From Arabidopsis thaliana (lineage: Eukaryota > Streptophyta > Magnoliopsida > Brassicales > Brassicaceae): 64,000 bases of DNA. The DNA lies in NCBI RefSeq assembly GCF_000001735.4, contig NC_003074.8:16871261-16935260 (forward strand), in the 5' to 3' direction. The translations under genes and the position numbers were made by a program. Positions 49,185 through 60,983 of this stretch are shown here, piece by piece (position 1 is the first letter of the stretch; the number at the start of each line of letters is the position of its first letter). A model generated the notes under the pieces. That model saw only the letters and a list, made by a program, of their open reading frames with translations. It was not told the DNA's origin and did no database searches.

Positions 49185-49697
49185 TCAGTACATCGTTCTT
49201 CCCAACTCCAATTCCGTGTTGACAAAGCTCTCCACCGAAGTTAAGTCGAAATCCAAACACGCCACTCTCTTCCCACTACTCGATTTCTTCAAAGTCGTCA
49301 CCGTTGTCGTCTCCGGCATGAAAGAATGCGTAACCAATACGTTAGAAGCCTTTTCTCGTTCTTTCTCGTTCCTATGTTTCCTCATGTGACCACCAAGAGC
49401 TTGTCCCATCGGAAACTCCAAGCCACAAATCGGACAAGTATGAGCCGTCGTCGTAGTCGTAGTTTTAGGCTTCTTCTTTGGTGATCCAGGAAGTGATTTA
49501 TCGTCACTGTTGGTTAGTTTCGAGTGGCTTGCACGGTGGCCTCCTAAAGCTTGGAACGAATCGAAGTCTCTCTCACAAGTCTTGCATCGGAAAACACGTT
49601 TCTTTCTTCCGTCGTGTTCTCCAATTCCTGATAACAACATCAGACAGCTCGCCGCCGTATCCACCGTCAGATCACGATTATCACTTTCAGCAACCAT
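49185..49697 (-). CDS. C2H2 zinc-finger repressor (C1-2i), ZAT family, first of three
   Basis: An intronless 170-residue ORF. Two QALGGH-type fingers, Cys38-Cys41-His54-His58 and Cys88-Cys91-His104-His108, are spaced by 29 residues. The N-terminal [14 protein letters not shown] is the L-box-like segment of this family. The C-terminal CLDFDL and ELELG segments resemble EAR repression motifs, although the LDLDL core of the paralogs is changed to LDFDL here. Such proteins repress stress-response genes by recruiting TOPLESS-type corepressors. AT3G46070. The adjacent paralogs at 51.5 and 55.0 kb are closer to each other than to this one. Confidence 0.92.
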   Translation of the reverse strand: MVAESDNRDLTVDTAASCLMLLSGIGEHDGRKKRVFRCKTCERDFDSFQALGGHRASHSKLTNSDDKSLPGSPKKKPKTTTTTTAHTCPICGLEFPMGQALGGHMRKHRNEKEREKASNVLVTHSFMPETTTVTTLKKSSSGKRVACLDFDLTSVESFVNTELELGRTMY

Positions 49698-50443
49698 GAT
49701 TTTAGTTTCGAATCGAGCGAGTGACTTTCTAGGGTTTTGTTTTATGCTTGTGTGTGTTGACTCACTCCTCTTATATATAGGAGACTGGATTGAGTAAAGA
49801 CGGTTTTAATTGACGAAAATACCCTCTCAAGACTTGCTGCCTAAGTTAGTAAAAATTGAAGCTGCGGTGTAAAGATGTACATGTAGAAAATCAGAGTCAC
49901 CGCTTTAACACTAAAAACTCGGAAAAATGGAAATATTCATTTGTGAAAGAATATATTCTTATTGCTTTCCTCCACTAATTAGACAAATATTGAAAGACGT
50001 ACTATAACCAGTTTTAATTATTTTTATAAAAAAAACAAGTTTTAATTAATATATAAATATGTATATTATATATAAAAAATATTGTAATTATCTTAATAAA
50101 TATTTTATTCTAACGCGGTCTCTTCGGGTTCGTGTTCCTTCTTAAGCCGCCTTTTACTATTTGAGATTGGGCAAATCTACTTGGTACGTAACTTATCCGT
50201 ATTCATTTATCACCAAGAAAAAGAAAAAAACTTATTCATAGTCGACATACTTCTAGAACTTTTTGTTGGTTCGATAGTCAATATTTATGTTCAGTTTATT
50301 TGTGAAACTCATGTCCTAGTAATTACACTTACACGCATATTATTCATTTGTATATACTTCGGAATCTTCTGACCTACGTCTTTTTATTCGCAATGATCAA
50401 TAGAACTCAAGACTTGAGAAGATCATCGTGTCATTATCTAACT
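49698..50443. promoter_or_regulatory. Upstream region of the first zinc-finger gene
   Basis: The first ~250 bp, with TTGACGAAAATACCC and CTTGCTGC, are repeated upstream of the other two ZAT genes. A TATA-like TTATATATAGG lies at 49770-49780. Confidence 0.5.
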
Positions 50444-50720
50444 AAGATTTTGTCACAGTAACGTACGTAAATGAGGGACAAGTAGAGGTGTGTGGCTCTC
50501 GCACGAGTCACCGAGAAGGGAACGAATAAAAAGTGTGAAAATAGTGGTTGTACGGAAACTAGAGGGAAACTATTAGAAGCAAAGCAGAAGAAAAAAAGAA
50601 AATGAGAGAGTGGTTTGATGCGACATTTTTGATACACTTCCACGCGGTTTCTTCTTACCACAAATCTCTTCACATGTTTTTATTCACAAATTAGGTTTAT
50701 CTCTCATATTCATCTCCCAC
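50444..50720 (-). repeat. Conserved ZAT upstream module, copy A
   Basis: About 275 bp running from AAGATTTTGTCACAGTAACG to a CATATTCATCTCCCACTA end, repeated as copies B (54057-54329) and C (56622-56880). Each lies 0.75-2.1 kb upstream of a ZAT gene and holds the same order of motifs: CAGTAACGTAC, GAGAAGGGAACG, GAAACTAGAG, AAGCA(A)AG.AGAAG, GATGCGAC, TTTTGATACA, CGGTTTCTTCTTA. On the minus strand this copy keeps a 29-codon stretch (CGKKKPRGSVSKMSHQTTL) with no leading ATG. Confidence 0.7.
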
Positions 50721-51492
50721 TAAATAAGCAAATAGAGACAAGGATGTTATATCTGTAAGCATTTAGCTAATATCTAATATAAGAATACATATAAAATTAA
50801 AATTAATAGAAACATTTTATTGTTGAAGTTTACTACACACAGACTTCTCTAAGCATCTTACCTATTTATTTTATGTGCTAGTTTGACTGTTTAAATTAAT
50901 TTTAACTTCATTATTTATATTCGACACATTATTCAAATCTCAATGCAATGATTCAATCTCTAGTTTGACGATTAAAAATTTGAATAGTTGATAATTCTTT
51001 TAATATTAGTCTATAATCTAAAGATAACGGGTGCCAAAAAAAAAAACTGAAAACAAGAAAAACTTTGAGAACATTTAGGAATCATAACTACTTATTAGAA
51101 CGATCCAAACTTGAAGATTAACTAATTTGAACCTTTTTTTAACAATTTCTTCCCTTGGATGTGCGATTCTTGTAAGAGAGAGTGGAGAGAGGTTGGTTAG
51201 CTTAGTCTTGTCTCTGGTTATACTTGTTTCAATTGTTTTCTTGTTGTTGAAGTTGACCACACATATAATGGTTTCAAGTTTCAACACTACTTAAACCATT
51301 CATAGATCAAACTTCAAGGGCTAATTTAAAGAAAACAAGAAAATTAGTGTACATTGAATGTAAACTCCAATAGTGTATATCAAAATAATATTCACATCGA
51401 TCGGTAAGATAAATGGATCTACAAAGATTACAATATGAAACTGTATGAAAATATGTTAAAACCCTATAACGAATATGAAGAAATAAAACGAA
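50721..51492. other. Spacer within the ZAT tandem array
   Basis: About 50940-51040 (CAATGATTCAATCTCTAGTT then ATTTGAATA and AACGGGTGCC) recurs at 54534-54630 and in part at 57082-57130, marking duplication boundaries. Confidence 0.5.
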
Positions 51493-51987
51493 TCAAGAAA
51501 TCGTTCTTCCCAACTCCAACTTCCAATTGACTAAACTCTCCATCGAATCTAAGTCCAAACAAGCCACTCTCTTCCCACTACTCGATTTTTTCAAAGTCGT
51601 CACCGTCGTCGTCTCCGGTAAAAAAGAACGTGTAACCAACGTGCCTGGTGAGGCTTTCTCACTCCTATGTCTCCTCATGTGACCACCAAGAGCTTGCCCC
51701 ATCGGAAACTCCACGCCACATATCGGACAAGGATGAGACGTCGCCGTTTTAGTTTTCTTGTTAGACAAGGATCCAAGAAGTGATGGATCGCTACTGTTAA
51801 TGAGTTTCTTGTGGCTTGCACGATGACCTCCCAAAGCTTGAAACGACGAAAACTCTTTAAGACAAGTCTTGCATCGGAAAACTCGTTTCTCTCCTCCTCC
51901 GCCGCATTCTCCAACTCTTGATAACAACATCAAACATTTCGCCGCCGTATCTTCCACTATCTCAACTTCCTCACTTCTCGCAACCAT
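51493..51987 (-). CDS. ZAT8: C2H2 zinc-finger repressor ZAT8-like
   Basis: An intronless 164-residue ORF. Fingers [19 protein letters not shown] and [19 protein letters not shown] both have complete Cys2His2 ligands. N-terminal [16 protein letters not shown] is the L-box-like segment; the C-terminal [19 protein letters not shown] holds LDLD and LEL repression-type motifs. It is strongly similar to ZAT7 downstream, with a Gly-rich loop of different length before the first finger (CGGGGEKR). AT3G46080, called ZAT8 from memory. Confidence 0.93.
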   Translation of the reverse strand: MVARSEEVEIVEDTAAKCLMLLSRVGECGGGGEKRVFRCKTCLKEFSSFQALGGHRASHKKLINSSDPSLLGSLSNKKTKTATSHPCPICGVEFPMGQALGGHMRRHRSEKASPGTLVTRSFLPETTTVTTLKKSSSGKRVACLDLDSMESLVNWKLELGRTIS

Positions 51988-52549
51988 TTTGAATCAACTT
52001 AGTGACTTCAAGGGTTTTGTTTTTTTATTCTATGATCGAGTTTTTAGTTTGTGTGTGTTGTGTCTCATATTTATACTAGAAATTAGTTTAATAATTTTAA
52101 TTGACGAAAATACCCATTTGTGACTTGCTGCGTAAGGATTAGGATATATTATAAGCGTCACCGCGTCACGGGTTGCGTCACGCGTAACACTTATGAGACT
52201 AAGAAAAATGAAATCAGCAGTCGTTATACGTTAGTTAAGGAAAAAGGAATGTTCTTGGTGCTTTCCTCCACAAAAAAATACAATATTTTGAAGTTTAGAA
52301 GAACAAATTAAATTAGTTGGAAAAAAAGAAAAAGAATAACAAGTTATTAATTATTATCTTCTTTTTTTGGTCGTTAAAGTTATTAAATTCTTGTCTAGAA
52401 GTTTACTCTTCAACGATAATTTACTTGCTAACTTATCCACAGTCTACATCTATAGAACTTTTCCTAGGTTGGATAGTCAATATTTTTATTCGTTAAACTT
52501 ATCTACTAATTTAGTTACTAGTCATAGATTATTCATTTTTATATAATTA

Positions 52550-52778
52550 GAGCATCTCCAATATTAAAATATCATTATTTTAGTTTAATTTAATTGTATA
52601 ACTAAAATTTAATTTTAAAACAAGTGATACACAAATGAGAGAGTGACAAATGTCAATAAGAGTTTTTGTTTAGATATCAAAGGTTATCAAAGAAGAACTC
52701 TTTCTCATTTCTCTTTCCAATTTTTTTTATTATTTTTACATGAAATATCTTGTTTGCATACTCCCATTGTAGATGTTC
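52550..52778. mobile_element. PIF/Harbinger-like MITE, 229 bp, with TTA duplications
   Basis: Ends GAGCATCTCCAATATT and, inverted, GAACATCTACAATGGG. TTA flanks both sides (52547-52549 and 52779-52781), the target preference of PIF/Harbinger. AT-rich and non-coding. Confidence 0.75.
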
Positions 52779-53243
52779 TTACAATTTCTATACGTAACTC
52801 GATTTTTTTTTTCATATTATATGCTTATAATATTTTATTATTTATCATCTTATGTGGTAACTCGGGCAGCAACTCGATTAATCTGTAGATAGAAAAATTT
52901 GTAGGTACAAATTTAAACACATTAAACTAAAGATTTGAAGTAAAATCGAGAGATAAATAATCCAACAGAAGTAAAAATTTAACTAGAAGAGGAACAAATT
53001 TTACACATTGCTATTAGTCAGCTACCACCTCTCCACCACCGCTGAATATATATTTAGAAAACGTCGTACTCTTTGTATATAGAAAACGTCATACTCCACC
53101 AAACTATGGTATAGGAGGGAATTTTATCTGGACTATTTAAGACAACGAAATTACCTACAACTTCATATATATGCTGTTATATCTCCAGATCACCGATTGA
53201 ATTACGACTGAACAAAGAAAATAACTATGGTGTACATATTTTC

Positions 53244-53771
53244 TAAGGGTGGCCACGGGACGTGTACTTTTGAATTTTGAGGTATCCTTTATTTAATACG
53301 ATCTTTATGGGTACTAATTGTTTTTACTTTTACTTTATCCGTAAATTACAGATACTCGGTAAAAATAGTGATACCCGACCCTTTACCTTTGTACATCTAT
53401 TTTGTGCTAATTCATGTGTAATGTTTTTCGTAGATGCATAATCATTTCATATACAAAGACATATATGCAACATACAATTCTAAAAGATATAAAATTACAA
53501 ACATAGATTTTAACTTTCATTTTAGAAAGTATTTATAAAATTTTAGTAATATTGTAAAACACTAATAAAACGGGTAACTATGAGTGATCTCGTAGTAAAG
53601 CGGGTAACATGACAGATAATTAAAAAGAAATTAATATCCGATACACGATCCTTATCCACGAGTAATAGATTTATAACACATTACCGAACTGAAGGTTACA
53701 GTTACCCTTTTTGTGAAACGGGTAAAAGATCGAATACGGGTATCAACTATCAAGTATCAGTGTCAGCCCTA
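53244..53771. mobile_element. Non-autonomous hAT-like element, 528 bp
   Basis: Starts TAAGGGTGGCCAC and, inverted, TAGGGCTGACAC at the other end. The 8-bp flanks ATATTTTC (53236-53243) and ATATATTC (53772-53779) match at 7 of 8, the hAT signature. Subterminal GGGTA/TACCC repeats resemble those of the 9641-10266 element. No transposase. Confidence 0.8.
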
Positions 53772-54056
53772 ATATATTCTAGACTACATATTTTTTTTTT
53801 TTTTTACTACGATTGTGAGTTATCTCGAGATAAGTTTGTTGAAAAAGAAAGGTGACTGCAACTTGAAAATGCTGAATTGCGCTAGACTTTTAGCTCTAGA
53901 AGCCATTCACTGGAGGTCCGAGGATGGGCCGTCCACGGCAGAAACTCAAAGTCCCCGATCACATACTCCTTATACACACACCTTATAATCTTTCTCATAG
54001 GTTAGCTACTTACCTGTATAGTTTATTCAGATCGTCTCATTCTAAAAAACCAATAT

Positions 54057-54329
54057 AAGATTTTCTCACAGTAACGTACATGAGGGACAAGTAGAGATAT
54101 GTGGCTCTCGCACGAGTCGCCGAGAAGGGAACGAATAGAAAGTGTGAAAAGAGTGGTTATATGGAAACTAGAGAGAAACTTTAAGAAGCAAAGCAGAAGA
54201 AAATAAGAAAATGAGAGAGTGATTTGATGCGACATTTTTGATACACTTCCATGCGGTTTCTTCTTACCACACACATCTTCACAAGATTAAATCCACAAAG
54301 TTTTATCTCTCATATTCATCTCCCATTAG
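54057..54329 (-). repeat. Conserved ZAT upstream module, copy B
   Basis: Close copy of the 50444 module. On the minus strand it has an ATG-started ORF (54274-54023, 83 codons) beginning MCGKKKPHGSVSKMSHQITL, whose first ~25 codons are shared with copy C. Confidence 0.7.
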
Positions 54330-54367
54330 ATAAATATGTATAGCAATTATCATACCATCCATATAAG

Positions 54368-54370
<3 letters not shown>

Positions 54371-54398
<28 letters not shown>
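54371..54398. repeat. (TA)n microsatellite
   Basis: About 14 units, between module B and the ZAT7 3' flank. Confidence 0.9.
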
Positions 54399-54404
<6 letters not shown>

Positions 54405-55043
54405 CAAAAATATTATGTATAAAACATTTGGTTGTTGAAGTTTACTACATAAGTTTACCTGATTATTTATATGTGCTAGCTCGACTGTTCAATTTTAAAC
54501 TTCATTATTTCTACACTATTGGAATCTCAATCCAATGATTCAATATGTAGTTTGACGATTACAGATTTGAATAATTGGTAATTCTTTTAATATTAGTACT
54601 AGATAACCTTAAGATAACGGGTGCCAAAAAACTGAAAAAAAAGAAAAACCGTAGACAACATTTAGGAATCATAACTACTTATATTAGAATGATCCAAACT
54701 AAGTTCAGCTTATAGAACAATTTCTTAGTTGCATTTCTTCCCTTGGATATGCGATTCTTGTAAGAGAGCAAGGGAGGTTGGATAGCTTAATCTCGTCTCT
54801 GGTTATACTTCTTCAATGAGTTCTTGTTTTTCTAGTTGACCACACTAATGATATAGTTCTTACACTACTTAAAACCATTGATATAGCTCAACCTTCAAGG
54901 GTTAATTTAAAGAAACCAAAAAAATTAGTAAACCGTAAAAGAAATTTCGGATATTGTATCAAAATAATATTCACATCGATCGGTACGATAATTGGATCAA
55001 CAAAGATTACAAAATCATGTGAAACTGTATACAACCCAAAAAC
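54399..55043. other. Spacer downstream of ZAT7
   Basis: Shares several blocks with 50760-51480 (downstream of ZAT8), as expected of tandem duplication. No gene. Confidence 0.5.
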
Positions 55044-55550
55044 TTAACTCCAAGAAATCGTTCTTCCCAACTCCAACTTCCAATTGACCAAACTCTCCAT
55101 CGAATCTAAGTCCAAATCCAAACAAGCCACTCTCTTCCCACTACTAAATTTCTTCAAAGCCGTCACCGTCGTCGTCTCCGGTAGAAAAGAACGTGTAACC
55201 AACGAGCCTGAGACTTTCTCGTTCCTATGTCTCCTCATGTGACCACCAAGAGCTTGTCCCATCGGAAACTTCACTCCACATATCGGACAAGGATGAGACG
55301 TTTTAGTTTTCTTGTTGGACAAGGATCCAAGAAGTGATGGATTGTCACTGTTGATAAGTTTCTTGTGGCTTGCACGATGACCTCCCAAAGCTTGAAACGA
55401 TGAGAACTCTTTAAGACAAGTCTTGCATCGGAAAACACGTTCATCTCCCCCGCAGCCGCCGCCGCATTCTCCGACTCTTGATAACAACATCAAACATTTC
55501 GCAGTCGTATCTTCTTCCACTATCACAATTTCCTCACTTCTCGCAACCAT
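55044..55550 (-). CDS. ZAT7: C2H2 zinc-finger repressor ZAT7
   Basis: An intronless 168-residue ORF. The two C2H2 fingers [19 protein letters not shown] and [19 protein letters not shown] are intact. The C-terminal block [20 protein letters not shown] contains an LDLDL EAR motif, which in ZAT7 has been shown to be needed for stress-tolerance effects. The Gly/Cys-rich loop [10 protein letters not shown] is longer than in ZAT8. ZAT7 is known to be induced by oxidative and salt stress and defence signals. AT3G46090. Last member of the three-gene array. Confidence 0.94.
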
Positions 55551-56428
55551 TTTGAATCGACTTAGTGACTTCTAGGGTTTTGATTTTTTTTTTCCTTTCT
55601 ATGATCGGTTTTTTAGTTTGTGTGTGTTGTGTGATGAGTACTCCTATTTATATACTAGAATCTAGTTTAGTTAATATTAATTGACGAAAATACCCATTGT
55701 GCTTGCTGCGTAAGTAAGCTAAAGTGTAAGGAAATATGATTATTAGCGTCACCGCGTCACGCGTAACACTTAGGAGACTCAGAAAAATGAAAAAGTCAAG
55801 TGTTACGAAAAGGAATGTTCTTGGTGCTTTCCTCCACAAAATACAATATTTGAAGACTACTAGAACAACTTATTATCTTTCTCATTGGTCGTCGAAGTTA
55901 TTAAAATCTGGTTCGTGCATATTTTTTTTTTGACGTCGGTTCATGCATTTTTAAGCCGTCTTCTAGATTTTTTTTTTGTGAACTTAAATCTTCTATATGG
56001 ATAGAGCAAATGAATGTATTTGCTGACTTATCCATACACAGTCTTGATGCATCTAGAATATTCTTGGTTGGATAGTCGATATTATTCGTTAAGTTTATCA
56101 ACGAATAATTTAATAACTCATCAAAAATCGAACTAGGTGTCTCTATAACCTCATTTTTTTGGAAGGATAAGAGATTCCCCCACTAGATCAAATCCCCACT
56201 TGGTGTTTTATGTGTTGCTGTTTTTTTCGGAGGCATTTTTGGAATGTTTTGGCTGGGACCATCTTGTGATAAATACATCATACACTCTCCAACAAAAGAC
56301 CAAACTAGGGTATAGAACGCAATATTATCTGGACAAATTAAGACTAACGAAACTACCTACAACTTTATATGTGTTGTTATGTTTATTATCTCCATATGAT
56401 CACCGATTGAAATACGACTGTTTGGATA

Positions 56429-56468
<40 letters not shown>

Positions 56469-56621
56469 TAATTCATGTCAACTTCTAAACAACACATAAA
56501 TAGTGGCATGTACCTTACGATATACCTTGTAAATTAATCAATGTCAATTTGTTGTACGTTCTTGCTCTCTTTTTAATAGATTTTCTGTATAATCTTTGTA
56601 ACTTCTGTCATATATCATATC
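55551..56621. promoter_or_regulatory. ZAT7 upstream region
   Basis: The proximal 250 bp parallels ZAT8 (TTGACGAAAATACCC, GTCACGCGTAACACTTA near 55757). A (AT)n run lies at 56431-56466. The distal part carries the conserved module copy C. Confidence 0.55.
56431..56466. repeat. (AT)n microsatellite
   Basis: About 18 units, just upstream of module C. Confidence 0.9.
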
Positions 56622-56880
56622 ATCCTCGCAGTAACGTACATATGAGAGACAAGAAGAGGTGTGTGTGTGTGTTTCTCGGAAAGATGAGAATTGAGGACGC
56701 GGTTGTACGGTAACTAGAGAGAAATGTTTGGAAGCAAAAATCAGAAGAAAACAAGGAAAGGAGAAAGTGATATGATGCGAGACTTTTGATACATTTCCAC
56801 ACGGTTTCTTCTTAGAACACACAACACCTCTTCACAAGTTGTTTTCCACTAAATTTCTCTCGCATATTCATCCTCCAGTA
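56622..56880 (-). repeat. Conserved ZAT upstream module, copy C
   Basis: Third copy, more diverged and about 15 bp shorter. On the minus strand an ATG ORF (56822-56544, 92 codons) begins MCSKKKPCGNVSKVSHHITF, aligned with the copy B start. Confidence 0.65.
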
Positions 56881-57183
56881 GAGAAACATGTATATAGCAT
56901 AATATCTATACAAGATCATTAGTATAAACACTTTGATTGTTGAAGTTTACTACACCTAATTAAGAGTTCTACAAGCATCTTATTCTTACCCTGATAATAT
57001 AATAAGATCAAATTTAGCTTTTTAAACATGTTTACTTAATTATATTCGATCCATAATTGTATTCCCGAATCAATAATTCAATACTTTTGACGAATAAGAG
57101 ATTTGAATGATTGGTTCTTTTACTATAGTAAGCCGTAAGGAGAATGAAACAATGGTTCATCATGTTAATAAAGCCTTAAGATA

Positions 57184-59724
57184 CTACTCTAAGTCACTGA
57201 GTTTGACTTGGAACTGCTCACCTGAAGACAACACCTTAACACTGACCGAACCATCTTCCCACTCTGTTTTCCCAACCAGAACCAGCCTTCTTGCGTTTAC
57301 CCGAGCTGCTCTCTTGAACACCCATTTCAGCGGTTTACTCTCTAATACCAAATCAACGGTTTGGCCTTTGTCTCTGAGAGCTGTTGCAACTGTGGCTGCA
57401 GCTCCTTGGAGATCTTTGTCCAACGCACACACTATGTTCTCTACTTCTTGTCCCAGTTCTGGCAACAAATCCTTCTCTTTGAGCAACTAAATGAAAGTGG
57501 CAAAAATAAGAACCAGATATTCAGAGACCCACAACTATTCGCTGCGGGTTATAATAGTGACCAGAAGCAAATTTAACTTACTTCAACTATTACAGCATCG
57601 CCGAAACCAAAACCACAAGCAGGAAAGTCATCACCTCCATAAGTAGAGAGTAACCTATCATATCTCCCACCACCACATATAGCTCGCAGCTTCCCTTTTC
57701 GATCAAATCCCTATCACAAAACGTTGTCTATCAGTTGCTATTACAAAACTATAGACCAGTATCCATGTATGGAGAAAATCTAACCTCGAAGACGATACCA
57801 GTGTAATAAGCAAGACCGCGCACAACAGATGCATCAAACTGTATCCACTCTGAATAACCAAACTTTTCAGCAAGTGAGAAGAGTTGTTTCAAATCTGCAA
57901 TGGCTTCTCCTGCTCCACCAATTATATCTGCTTATACAAATTAGAGATTCTTATCAGCAGAAAATTTCGGAGAAAAGGACTCACCAGAAAAATAATGGAA
58001 GGACATACCTTCCAAATCATCCAAGGACTTCACAGAAAGCACTTGCAGTAATTGTTCAATAGCATCTTCTGATATCCCCGTGAACCCAAGTTCCTTTTTT
58101 ATTTCATCAATTGGTATCTTTTCTATCTATTTAGCATGCAACATAAAAAAAATAGGGTGACAAAATCAGTAACAACAGTAACATTCCTAAAGCTGGAGTA
58201 TTTAATTATATCAGCAAATGAAGTAGCCTTGATTTCAAAGCAGTAGTATATTGATGTTTAGACTACGAACCTTGTCTATAATGATACAAACTCTTCCAAA
58301 CAGGTCTTCGGGTACACCATACTTTTTTAGCAATTCTTGTAAAACCTGTACAAGGAAGAAGTTATGGTAGATGAAAGCTACAGTAGATATTCAGATTGTG
58401 CAAAATAATCTCAAATCATGTCTGCCGTTGCAAGTAAATTCCTTGATTCTGTATCTTGGGGGAAAACCAAGAAACAAGATGATCATATATAATCTACATC
58501 AAAAGAGAAAAATACCTTGCGGCTTGAAACCTTAAAACCCACATCTGACGCAGTGATTCCAATTCGCTTGAAGAAGGTGACTATAGATGAAATTAGTTCT
58601 GCTTCAGCCTAAAAGAAACCAAATTAGCGGCACGACTTAAAAAAATAAACACAGGTGAGGTTAATATAGCAAGAAACTCAAAGGCCTTAAAAGTGATTGA
58701 AGTTGTGAGGTACATACAGTTACTTGAGGCACACCAATAATATCCATATTCCATTGGTAATGCTCACGTCGCCTTCCTCTTGTCATTCTCTCATATCGCC
58801 AACACTGCCCAATTGCAAACCACTTCAATGGAAGGGAAACAGATTTTCTGGACCAAAAAGAATATGGGAATCAACCAACACTCTCACATCCATACCTGGA
58901 TACAAGGAATGTTTTACAAGCAAAAACAAATAAATCCGTCCTTAGAAAGATTTCATGGACAATTCTCAAGACTTGGAGCTGAGTTTATTACCCTTTCTGT
59001 ATGACAAGCCTGGCTAAAGAAGGTGTAAGCTCAGGCCTCAATGCTACACGCCGATTTCCTCTATCTTCAAAGCAGTAAAGCTACATAACAAGGTTGCAAG
59101 CTAAGGAACTAAATACTTCTAACAATTCTACATAAAACTGCAGATAAAGATCCTCGAAATGTAGAGAAAGACTAACTTGGTCTCTAATCTCTTCCCCAGC
59201 TTTTCTGATGAACAATGCCTCCGTCTCCAGTACTGGATAATCCACTTCCTCATACCCATATAACCGTGAGACCTTTAAATCAAAGTAAACAGAAAAAAGT
59301 GTCAAACTTTCAACATCCCATATCACAGTGAGACCTTGAAAGCAAAGCAAACAGATAAAAGTGTCAAACTTTGAACACAGTATTCAAATTTCATTGAGAA
59401 TTGCAAAAATCCAAAGAACAAGTAGAGTTCATATAAGACCTCTTTGAAGTGGTTAAAGAGCCAATTGCGGAGACGCATATCCTCAGGAGGAAAATCACGA
59501 GTTCCTTTAGGAGGATTGACATCGATCTTCTTGTGAAAGTCTTCTTCAGTCACCAAAGGAGCAACAATGGAACCTGACCTGCCTCCTCCATTGGCGGCGG
59601 CACAGATTAGGCGCCTAGGGATAGAGAACTGTCGAGGAGGCGAACAAGAAGAAACCAAGTCAAGAAGAAGAATAGGTCTAAAGCTCGAGCTCAATCGCGT
59701 CGTCACGATATGAATCGCTCGCAT
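57184..59724 (-). CDS. HRS1: Histidyl-tRNA synthetase, organellar
   Basis: Ten exons join in frame: 59724-59440, 59272-59177, 59080-58992, 58847-58724, 58608-58516, 58345-58271, 58126-58009, 57927-57785, 57710-57582 and 57486-57184, about 484 residues. The N-terminal ~60 residues are Arg/Ser-rich like an organelle targeting peptide. Class II motifs are visible: [15 protein letters not shown] (motif 1 region), [19 protein letters not shown] (motif 2), the HisA block [14 protein letters not shown] and CGGGRYDRL, then the C-terminal anticodon-binding domain. The bacterial-like form serves plastids and mitochondria. The start at 59724 is preferred over the upstream in-frame ATG at 59781 because it begins the targeting peptide directly. 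AT3G46100. Confidence 0.94.
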
Positions 59725-60983
59725 CTCTCTTTCTGCTTCAGCTGAGTGAGATAGAGAATTAGCAAAAGAAAGAGAGAACACAATTTCTTTTTGGTTTGAT
59801 TCAAAATTAGATTGGGCATGTCCGGTTAAAGTCCAACCGGTTTGGTTTTCCTCTTATTCCACACTGAAACTCTAATGGGCTGGGCTTTATAATGATCGTT
59901 ATAGGCCCTGTAACTTTTTTTTTCCATGCAATTTAAACAGAAGAAATTTCATCAGAACTATATAATTATAAAAATCGACGGTGATCAGAATCAATAATGG
60001 TACAAAAATGTAAAATGTTTGATACATGCATGCAAGTGATAAGAAAAAAAACGTTTTAATCAATCTTGACCGGTCATCGTCTCTCAAGAGGCCACATAAA
60101 TCGTTAGTGAACCAAAGAGAAAACAACAAAAAATTACATTCGCCAACAAAAAACATAATCGTTTGAATGAAGAGATTATTTGTTTTTGTTTCAAACATGC
60201 AAATATTAGGCCACGAGTCATTTCAATTAACAGAGTATTTCATCAACATAACTCTTATAATTCAAAAAAAATATTGAAAATTTGAGATAGTGTGGTAACA
60301 ATTTCTTACTTGTGAAACTATGAAAACGTTGCAGCTGGGGCTCCACTCGTGGCTCTCGTTTTAGACATGTAGTCAAAGTTAGGTGTGAATATGAATTTAA
60401 GTGGACTCATTAAGTCAACTCTTAAATATTTGAATTCTCAATTATAACAAAACTTTGTTGACTACTTGCCTCTTATATTTAACTTTGCCTCTTAAATTCA
60501 AATTACTTTGTATTAAAAAAATATAAACAACTTAATCAGAATTTTATTGAACACAATGCTTTATCATAGTTTATTTTTTTTTATGAATTTGGACACAATA
60601 TACATAAGCTTATTATATTTTTGATTAATACAGAAAAAGCTTTTTATGTATGTTCATAATAAAATCAAATTTAAACCTTTAAAATCAAAATTTTGCCCAA
60701 AAAAATTAAAAATAAATCAAAATTTAAATCTTTATCCAACACTTTTTTAATAAAAAAACCTCGTCATTTATGTCAGACAATACTTTTGCACGAATGATTA
60801 TGTAAAAAAAAAACACCAAAAGAGAGGAACAAAAAGTCTTATTTGGTGTCTCTCATTCTCAAATCTCTCATTGTGTGTCTGTGACTATCTCTCTATACAA
60901 TTCAAACTCTTCAAGATTACTTCCTCTTCACTTTGAGAAGAAGAACAAACCAACAAATCTCCAAAATACACCGAACAACATTA
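59725..60983. promoter_or_regulatory. Divergent region between HRS1 and SOK4
   Basis: The HRS1 side has a GGGCTGGGCT site II-like motif at about 59878. The centre (60200-60780) is AT-rich, with no gene. A 5' UTR-like CT-rich tract precedes the SOK4 ATG (60845-60980). Confidence 0.5.

Larger units (their letters stand above)
51988..54056. promoter_or_regulatory. ZAT8 upstream region expanded by two transposons
   Basis: The proximal part shares TTGACGAAAATACCC and CTTGCTGCGTAAG with the neighbouring genes. The 229-bp MITE at 52550 and the 528-bp hAT-like element at 53244 lie here and account for 757 bp of the extra distance to the conserved module. A GATGGGCC near 53923 is in non-repeated DNA. 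Confidence 0.55.

Noticed and set aside
59884-60198. 99-codon hydrophobic ORF upstream of HRS1
   Set aside because: AT-rich, no conservation recognised, in the divergent promoter space; probably chance.
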